This document shows positions 49,801 through 59,700 of a stretch of DNA of 64,000 nucleotides, piece by piece. A program made the translations under genes and the position numbers. The stretch comes from Aporrectodea caliginosa. Its lineage: Eukaryota > Annelida > Clitellata > Crassiclitellata > Lumbricidae. The stretch's first letter is position 1, and every line of letters begins with the position of its first letter. The notes beneath the pieces are model-generated. The model worked only from the letters and a program-made list of their open reading frames with translations, did not search any database and was not told the origin of the DNA. The stretch is from the NCBI GenBank assembly GCA_020284085.1, contig JACEVL010000514.1, positions 356,501 to 420,500 of the forward strand. Reading direction: 5' to 3'.

Positions 49801-52800
49801 AGTCATGGCTGCCTCTCGGAGTTAGCTAAAGGGCTGCTCTTTCTTCACTTCCTTTTCCTCTTCCTCTTCCTTTTCATCTTCTACTCTGGGAGAAATCGAG
49901 TTAGTCTACTACAAGTATTGAATTTACATACTGGTACTATGACTACTATCTCTCAGCGGCACACCAACATTTGAATATTGTTGTCTCAGTGTTGTCCTGC
50001 GTTATTTAAACGTTGCTATCGTTGCACAAAACTATAAGGGACTGTTTGCTTTAGTTGCCGGCGGCGCCGCTGGTGTAACTGTAATCGTTATCAGTAGCTA
50101 TCGCGCAAGTGTCTAATAACCGATTGCGAAATGTGTACCAGTATGTGCGAGTGTTGGCTGTATAGTAACCCATCTACCGGTTTTACCTAACCTTACGTCA
50201 CTTGGTCTTACCTTACCCTGTACTACTTGGTCTTACCTTACCTCATATCACGTGGTCTTACCTTGCTACCTCACGTTACTTGGTCTTACCCTCTCTTATT
50301 TGTTTTAGGACGTTTGCATATCGGCCGTGAAGGAGAGAGATATTGAGGCCAAACTGAAGCTCGTTGAGAACGAATGGAGCACTCAGAAGTTCCAGTTCTC
50401 CGTTTTCAAGACCAGAGGAGAACTACTGCTCAAGGGTAGGACGACGATCTAGTCTGGTCTAAGCTATGTTGTCTACTAGGGTGGAGTGAAAATTAATATA
50501 TAATTTTATTCAGTTTTAAGAGCTCTTTCCAAAGGTATATTGAATGACAGTTATTTGGTTTTCAATTAGAATATTTTACAAGGAAACCTGCAATTTTCTC
50601 GAAAAAAATGATATTTTCCTTACTTTGGCCCCCTACTTTGGACGGAAGACATTAATATTCTTAAAAAATTTGGAACCGTTTTTAACCCCATGCCACTAGG
50701 CAACTTTTTGTTGCTATTACTTTTCGAATTTCGAATTTTGTTTTTTTTCACTCCACTCTATTGTCTAGTCTGTCCTAGTTCATTCCATTCCATTCCATTC
50801 TAATTTATAAGCTATTCTAGTGTATTCTAGTCCATTATATCATATTACATTCTATTCTATTTTAGGCCAGTATATTGTATTCTAATATGATCTGTTCTAT
50901 TCTCTTCGATTCTATTCGTTTCTATTCTAATCTAGTCTAGCCAAGCCAGAGCAATCCAGTCCGTATTGCCGTAATCATGATGTGCAAGACATCAATCGCT
51001 TGTCGCTTCAAGCTAAATAGTAGTAAAAGACCATAATACTCTGGAAAACTTCGACCATAGTCCGGTGAGTGAAGGAAATGAGAAGCCAGGTTGTGTTGGA
51101 TAAGCAAGCTGAAAGAGACGAGTCCTAAGTTTGGAACCGAATCACAGAACATACCTAATAGAATGCAGAAGACTAGCAGTGAATCGATAGTGATAGCTTT
51201 GCCGCAATCACTATCCACGAGTCGTGGACCACGCATTTTAGCGCATTTTAAGTATCTCACAAAAGCGATTTCTCTGCGCTAGCCTGTATGGTGGTAAAGG
51301 CCATTTGCAACTAGACTATTAGGCTATATCGGGTTAAACAATGCCCTCTTCAGGTTAAACTTAGTTGCTACCGTAATACGCAGGACAGATGTCTAGCAGC
51401 TAACATATGGTTCTCAATTACAATTACAATTACAATCTGGTTTACAGGAGACCAGACTGTGACGCTAATGGAAGATAGTTTGATGGTTCTCGGTTCCCTT
51501 CAAGGCAACAGGTATGTTTTTCAACATGGCTTATTGCGAGGACGAGAAATGGTTTCAACAGAAGTCTGGAAATGTTGAAACAATGTTAAAATTGAAGATA
51601 TTGTTGCGAGGAGGAAGAGAAATGATCTCAATAAATCTCTGGGAATGTTTAAGGAATGGTAAATTGAAGATATTGTTGCGAGGATAAGAGAATGGTTTCA
51701 GTTACAGTCTGGGAATGTAAAAGCAATGATAAAAATTGAAGATATTGTGCAAGAAACGCAGATAGCTATAAACTAATTTGTTCTGCATAAAATGGTTACA
51801 CTGGTTTGTGATTTTCAAAGGCAGAAGGGACATAAGGATTCTTGTTCTTTCACTAAGAACGTGCAGGAATACAGCAACAAAACACAGCATCGTGTTATGA
51901 GATGCTGGTGCTCTAGTAACTGATTACATTTACAAACACGCAGCAGTAATAATCGTAATCGTGAGCTCCAAACTTCTAAAGCGCCACTCGATAGCCAAGC
52001 GCAGGGCTCCAACTTATTCAAAGCGCTGCGCCGAGTCAGAGAGGTTGTGCAAAGAGCAATCAGAAGGAGGTTCGAGTCCGGTTGCCGGAGGGTCAGAGGG
52101 CAGAGTAGCTGTAAAGGCGGGTGTCGTTTAAGTGGAGTATTGGAAGGTGGAGGATCAGATCAGTTGGGATATGAATTCTTGAAGAGGTGAGACTTCAGTT
52201 TTGAGTGTAAAGCCCGAGGCGTGATAGATGGAAAGCCCGGGGTTATAGATGGAATTCCGGAGGGGTTATAGAAATACTACGGCAACGTTAAACTATGAAC
52301 ATTTTCTGCAGATATAACGCTCCCTTCAAGCCGAAAATCCAGGAGTGGGTGTCGAAACTGACAACGACGATGGAAATTATTGAGAACTGGCTCGTCGTTC
52401 AGAACCTCTGGATCTATCTGGAAGCTGTCTTTGGTGGCGGCGACATAGCCAAACAGCTACCACAAGAAGCCAAAAGATTCTCCAACATCGACAAGTCTTG
52501 GCAGAAGATCATGCAACGGGCGCACGACTATCCGAATGTTGTCCAGTGTTGTACTGGAGACAACACTCTGAGCCAACTGTTGCCTCATCTACAGGAACAG
52601 CTGGAGATCTGTCAGAAGTCTCTGAGTGGATATCTGGAGAAGAAACGACTTCTCTTTCCAAGATTCTTCTTTGTGTCGGATCCGGCTCTGCTGGAGATTC
52701 TGGGCCAGGCCAGCGACTCACATACCATTCAGGTAAGGCAATGCGGCATTCATGTAAGTCAATGTGACCATTCAGGTGAGTCAGTGCACCACTCAAGTAA

Positions 52801-53732
52801 GTGAATATAGAATTCAGGTAAGTCAATGCAACAATCAGATATAATCTTTCTCTCTTTTTTTTTCTCTCTCTCTATCGTTCTGTTCTGTTCCGTTCCATTC
52901 TGCTCAGACGCTTGAGTCATTTCGTTAACAACTCCTAAGACTTACCTTTTTTCAAATTGCTTATCCAACAAAGTCTGCCTTTCTGTCTTAGTCGACTGAT
53001 CTCCTGGATATTAACTTTATTACAGATTGTGTTTTGTATGCCATCGAATGATGCCTTCCGCATTAGAAACCGGCGCTATAGAAGCTAAGAGTTAGTTATA
53101 GCGCTATAGAAGCTATGAGTTAGTTAAAAAATACAAATTACAAGATGTTGCTATCATCATGCTATGTTGCTGTTGTAGGCTCACCTGTTGAGCGTTTTCG
53201 ACAACATCAAGACTGTCACCTTTGAGGAGAAGCAGTACGATAAGATCGTAGCGATAACCTCACAGGAGGGAGAAACAGTTCCACTGCAGGAACACGTCAT
53301 GGCAGTTGTAAGCATTGTTCATAGAGTCATCAGTGTTTCCAATCAATTCCTCATTATCCGATTTGTTTAGAAGCATTTTTAATCCAAATAATTGTTACTT
53401 GTTATATCCTACAGACCTACACAATGCACTACATGCAAGATTGTAAGGATAAAGAAGCAAAGGCAGACCAAGACTGTGCTGGGCAGTGGATAGATAGTGT
53501 AAATGAGGACATAAAATCGCTTGAACTAACACTCAGGGGAGCAATGAACTTGACAAGTGACCGAGGACAATAGAAGCCATTTATTCGTTTGTACTCAAAT
53601 GGCTGGTGTCAGGAACTGATGATGATGATATCTAATACAAGTATTTCAAAGAATTTCGCATTCAAATTGTTGTGGATATGTGCATGTACTGTTTCATGTT
53701 ATATATATATATATATAATGAATATATACCGA

Positions 53733-53788
<56 letters not shown>

Positions 53789-56700
53789 AAATCCATTAGA
53801 ACTGGTTGGGAGATCTGCTGAAGAAGACTAGACGATCGGTTCACGGGGTCATCTGTCGAGCTGCAAGCGCCATTTCAGACATCAACTTCAGACTCCTCGA
53901 ATTTGAAAACACTTACCCTGCGCAGGTTAATAATACTACAGTTATTACTATTATGTGTTGATTTCTGCTATTAATCTTCTTATGTACATAATTATATGTA
54001 AGTATGTATATATTGTAACTGTAAGTACTCTTTTATATAGCGCCTCTTTCAGAAAACTCATCAGAAGTCCACCCGATCTGATTGCACAATACCATGATCG
54101 ATCAGAACTGTCTTTAACCGCTTGTGAAATAGACGTATGGAAAGTAGAACAACCTGATTGCTCTGTTTTGCAGACCTAAAGATCTGCAGCAGCATAGGTA
54201 ATGATTGTATTGTATTTGGACATTGCGCCTCTTAAAGTGTAAACTATTAAGAGGTGCTCACAGCGTGGGAGCCCTGGGGAAATAAAAAAGTCCTCAGACA
54301 GCGGACAGATATGGAAGAGACCCCTGTCAGTATTTTCGAACGGGTCGAGAAAGGGAGGTATTCCAAGAAGAAGAAAGGGAGGTATTCCAAGAAGAAGAAA
54401 GGGAGGTATTCCAAGAAGAAGAAAGGGAGGTATTCCAAGAAGAAGAAAGGGAGGTATTCCAAGAAGAAGAAAGGGAGGTATTCCAAGAAGAAGAAAGGGA
54501 GGTATTCCAAGAAGAAGAAAGGGAGGTATTCCAAGAAGAAGAAAGGGAGGTATTCCAAGAAGAAGAAAGGGAGGTATTCCAAGAAGAAGAAAGGGAGGTA
54601 TTCCAAGAAGAAGAAAGAGAGGTATTCCAAGAAGAAGAAAGGGAGGTATTCCAAGAAGAAGAAAGGGAGGTATTCCAAGAAGAAGAAAGGGAGGTATTCC
54701 AAGAAGAAGAAAGGGAGGTATTCCAAGAAGAAGGGCCCACAAATGATGACACTGGAATACTTGGTTTGTTCCGTCGCGTGATTAGTTCGTGTTTAACGAC
54801 ACTGTAACATAACAAAGATGATTACCGTCGTCCTCCTCCTTTCTCCAAACTTGGGATTGGCTCTACCACAGGTAGGGTAGCGGCCAAGTTTGGAAGACGT
54901 GACTTCCTAAGGTACGTATATGTACTAATAACTTTACCTGCTCTCAGTTTCAAATTGCTGCTTGAGACTACTTTTCCCCGCTTAGCCTAGGTCGGTAGCG
55001 CCTCTGAGGAGAAAACTTTGAAGGGCGCTATATAATTTCGATTGATTGATTGATTCGTTGGGTGTTTTGCAGGTGGGTCTGTTGGGCCTTCAGATGGTGT
55101 GGACACGTGATGCTGAGATTGCGCTGCAGTGTGCGAGGACGGATAAGAAGATCATGCGACAGACGAATGACATGTTCCTCGAGATCCTCAACGAATTCAT
55201 CGAAGTAACGACCCAGGATCTGTCGAAGATGGACCGAACGAAGTTTGAGACTCTCATCACCATACACGTTCACCAAAAGGACATCTTCGACGACTTGGTA
55301 GCTTGTTAAAGTATTACATCCTTAACTGTAATCGTAATTGTAAGTGTAAGAGAGCTGTAATTGTGATTTAGTTGTAGTTTTAATTCTGGTTGTAGGCTAC
55401 TTGAATTGTACTGTTCATGTTTGTTGTACAGAGCGCTTTGTGTTGTTGTTATTGTTTTTATTGTTAATTTTATTAATAATATAATTATCTTTTATAATTA
55501 TAATTAAAATTATATTTATTATTATAATCATCATCGTTATCATTATTCTCATCATAATCATTATTATTATGTCTTTTCAGTACAAGATGCATGTGAAATC
55601 AGCGACTGACTTTGAATGGCTGAAGCAGGCGAGATTCTACTTCAAGGAGGACGAAGACAAATGTACGATTACAATAACTGACGTCAGCTTCACTTACCAG
55701 AACGAATATCTCGGCTGCATTGAAAGACTCGTCATCACACCTTTGACTGACAGGTAGGCGGTTACCTTTGACCCGTAGGTAGGTGACCACCTTTGGCTGG
55801 ACAGATTAATTATTACCTCTGATGAGGTAATAATTAATCACCTATAACAGACAGGTAAGCGGTCGTCTTTGGCTGCCAGGCAGTTAATCACCGTTGATTG
55901 AATAATTAATTAGTCAACTTTGAGAGACAGGTATTAATAGTAGGCCTACTCACTTTAGATTGCCAGGTTATTATGACTCTTAATAGGCAAGTAAATATCA
56001 CTTAATTTTGCTCACCTGGTAGGTTAGTGAGTAAGTGGATGAGTGGTTGGTTGAGTAGACGAGTGACTAATTATCCCATCAACGGTGATTACCTGGCTGG
56101 CGTTCAGAGGCGACCGCTTACCTGGCTGTCAAAGGTGATCGTGGGAGGGTGTCGGTCAGCGAATGGGTGAGCGAATGAGTTAGAGAGGGAGGTTTGAGGG
56201 TCAGGTCTAAGTGTTAGTGTGTACGAGTGTGATTTCTTGTTTGTACGTGAGTCTGTGTGTATGTATTTTATGTGGAATGAGTGTGTGAGTGAGCGTGAAT
56301 TAGTGAGTAGGTGGCTAGTTTTTCAAGTGAATAATTGCTGGTTGGGTGGATGGATGGGTGCATGGATGGATGGATGGATGGATTGAAGGAAATAGAGAGT
56401 GAGTGGAGGAGCTCATGATTAATGAACCCGTTCTGTCTGAATAGGTGTTACATAACGCTTGCTCAGGCGCTTGGGATGTCTTTGGGTGGAGCTCCTGCTG
56501 GACCAGCTGGAACTGGAAAAACAGAGACAATCAAGGACATGGGTCGCTGCCTTGGGAAGTTCGTTGTTGTCTTCAACTGCTCCGATCAGATGGACTACAG
56601 AGGCCTCGGACGCATCTACAAGGGTACTGTCATAAAATTTCGTCCTTTTGCATTTAGTCGTCCCGCCCTAATGAACCAACTTCCTCCCATGACTCGCTCA

Positions 56701-59700
56701 TTCCCTCAAGCATCATTTCGCTGCTTAAAGACAGCCTTATTCTCTCGGGATCTCTCGCAATGGGAGCGCTTCTGATTGGTTTAGGACTGTGAGTGATGCT
56801 ATATAAATTTACAAATACAATACAATACCACCACCACTGCAATACTGTTAACTAACAGCCCTTCTAGGTCATTATGTAGAAAAGGCAGTATAGAATGGCG
56901 ATGCTCTCTTGCGACTAATTTTAGAACAAACAAAAATGGTCAATGTGTGTTTCCATGAAAGGACGCTTTGGTAGTGCCAGTACCAAGTCTGGAAAAAGAA
57001 GGAGGGCGACGCATATCACGTTGTTGTGACACAGCATCGTTAAACAAAAACTAACCGACGGGTTACATTTACGTGTCTGCCGATTATAACAACAATTTAT
57101 ATCTAATACTACAATAACAACGTATAACGATCTTCAAGGCTACTGCAAAATGTTAAACAAAAGCCAGATATGTTCAAGATAAGGCAAGTTTAGATGAGTC
57201 AAGGCAAACAATGGAAATCAAAGTTACCGCATGGAAAGGTAAAACTAACATAAGATAAAATAAGGCAAGTAATTTTGTATGTTGGCTGATTTTTAAGTAA
57301 CTGAATTATAAATGAATTTTTCCTGATTTCGCTGGATTCGTATATCATAGGATTGGCAAAGTCCGGATCCTGGGGATGTTTCGACGAATTCAACCGCATT
57401 GAACTGGCCGCTCTGTCTGTCGCCGCTCAGCAGATTGCTATCATACTTGCGTGCAAGAAAGAGCGTAAGACGCAGTTCGTCTTCACAGATGGCGACACGG
57501 TCAGCATGGACCCGGAATTTGGCGTCTTCTTAACAATGGTGAGCAGGTCTCGTCCGTTTTATAGATCGTTATACGTTGTTATTGTAGTATTAGATATAAA
57601 TTGTTGTTATAATCGGCAGACACGTAAATGTAAATTTAGATGTCAATGTGCACCTTTTTCGATAGCGATCGTATAATTATGGCCTCGACCCTGCTCACTG
57701 TGCTCAGTTTTCAATTAATTGATCGGATGAGAGCCTTCACCACCGCTTGCCCTATTGGAATGGGTGCCACGTCATTTAAATTCCCCGTGCAAAGACCGCT
57801 CTACAGAGATCTCGTATGGCCTCGTCCATACTGGTTTTTAAATGAATTGTTCGGATGAGATCGTTCACAACCTCTGACCATTTGAATGGGTGCTACGCCA
57901 TTGAAAGCCCCCGTGTACGCACCATTCTAGCCTGAGATCCAAATCTCGTAAATAAACCACCATCGGGAAGCGAACCGCAATCCGCATGCTCTCTCACTCA
58001 GAGGTGCATGAAACGCAGCCTGCGCTTTGACCAATGTACCTAACTGAACCAGCAATAGTGGTGATGGAGCTCTTGTCTCATAAACTCTACCACTAATTTT
58101 ACCATCTCTACTCTGATAAATGATAAGAAGCAAATGATATCCGTTGCACAATGCGCCACTGTCCATACTCTGGTAGTCCCAGTCCCAAGCCTAGATAAGA
58201 AGGAGGGCGACGCGAATCATCTTTGTTATGTCACAGGATCGTTAAACAGAAAGGGTGCTACTACTGCTCCTACTACTACAATATTACTACTACTATTACC
58301 CCACTACCACCACTGGTGCTTCCGATACTACTAGTATATCCATTATCCACACTATCACAACTACTACCCCGCTACTACCATTACTACTACCACACCAACT
58401 ATTTCTTCCACCGCCATATGCATTCTTGTTGTTGCTTTAGAATCCTGGATATGCGGGGAGACAGGAACTGCCGGAGAACTTGAAGATCAACTTTCGATCT
58501 GTGGCGATGATGATTCCAGATCGTGCAATCATCATCTGTGTTAAGTTGGCCAGTTGTGGATTCGAACAGAACGTCGTCCTCTCCAGAAAGTTCTACACGC
58601 TCTATAAGCTTTGCGAAGAACAGCTGAGCAAACAGGTCTCAATCTAAAACAATCTAATTGTAATTAGTAACTTCTATCGTGCCGGTTCCTGTGCAATTGT
58701 ATTGTATTGTATTGTATTTGAACACTTGTTATAGCGCCCCAACCAGATTTCCCATTCAGAGGCGCTCCCGACTACTGCGCGAACGCTGAATCGGAGTTTC
58801 ACGCCGAAGCGCATGAGCAATTGCGAGTAAAGGACTTGCCCAGGGTCCCTACGCGGCGACTTTGAGGTGGATCCGAACCCGCAACCCTCCAGCTGCAAGG
58901 CACCGAACATACCCCTATACCACCGCGCCCCAGTTGTATTGTGATGTGTTGTATTGTGTGTTGTATTGTACTCCACGTTTATAATGCGACCGAGCCACCC
59001 GCAGTAAAGATCCGAGAAATTAATCTCTGATAATCCGACCCGACCGGGAAGCGAACCCGGGGCGCCGACGTGACGAGCAGGCTACCAACCCACTCGGCCA
59101 CTCAGGATCCTTAAGACTGTATTTTAATTGCTCTGCTTTTCGATACTGTTAAAAAAAATTTGCAGGAGCGAAGGCAAGCGGAGGGGTGATCATATTTTAC
59201 TTTGACTTTTTATGACTTTGTATTTCATTGTTAGCTGTTCTTGGTCCCATTGTGACTTGGTATTCTATCCTTAGCTGTTCTTAGTCCAGTTATGACTTTG
59301 TAGTCTAGTGTTAGCTGTTCTTGGTCCCATAATGACGTTGTATTCTATCCTTAGCTGTTCTTAGTCCCGTTATAACTTTGTAGTCTATTGTTAGCTGTTC
59401 TTGGTCCCATTATGACGTTGTATTCTGTCCTTAGCTGGTCCCATTTTGACTTTGTATTCGATTGTTAACTGTTCTTGGTCTCACTATGATTTTGTATTCT
59501 ATCATTATAGCTGTTCTTGGCCCCTTAGGTTCATTATGACTTTGGTCTGCGCAACATCCTGTCCGTTCTTCGAACTCTTGGTTCTGCCAAGCGATCCAAT
59601 TCCAACGATGGTGAGACGACGATCGTGATGAGGGTCTTACGAGACATGAACCTCTCGAAACTGGTCGATGAGGACGAACCCTTGTTCATGTCCCTCATCG

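Noticed and set aside
54176..54815. Several repeat proteins on both strands
   Set aside because: All come from the 24-bp minisatellite.
58960..59105. A tRNA gene (good T arm and A/B boxes)
   Set aside because: The acceptor stem does not close and the sequence continues as a SINE body; the same applies to the heads at 24283, 42552, 48603 and 49570.
59231..59528. CRISPR-like array
   Set aside because: Contiguous tandem units without spacers, in an animal intron.
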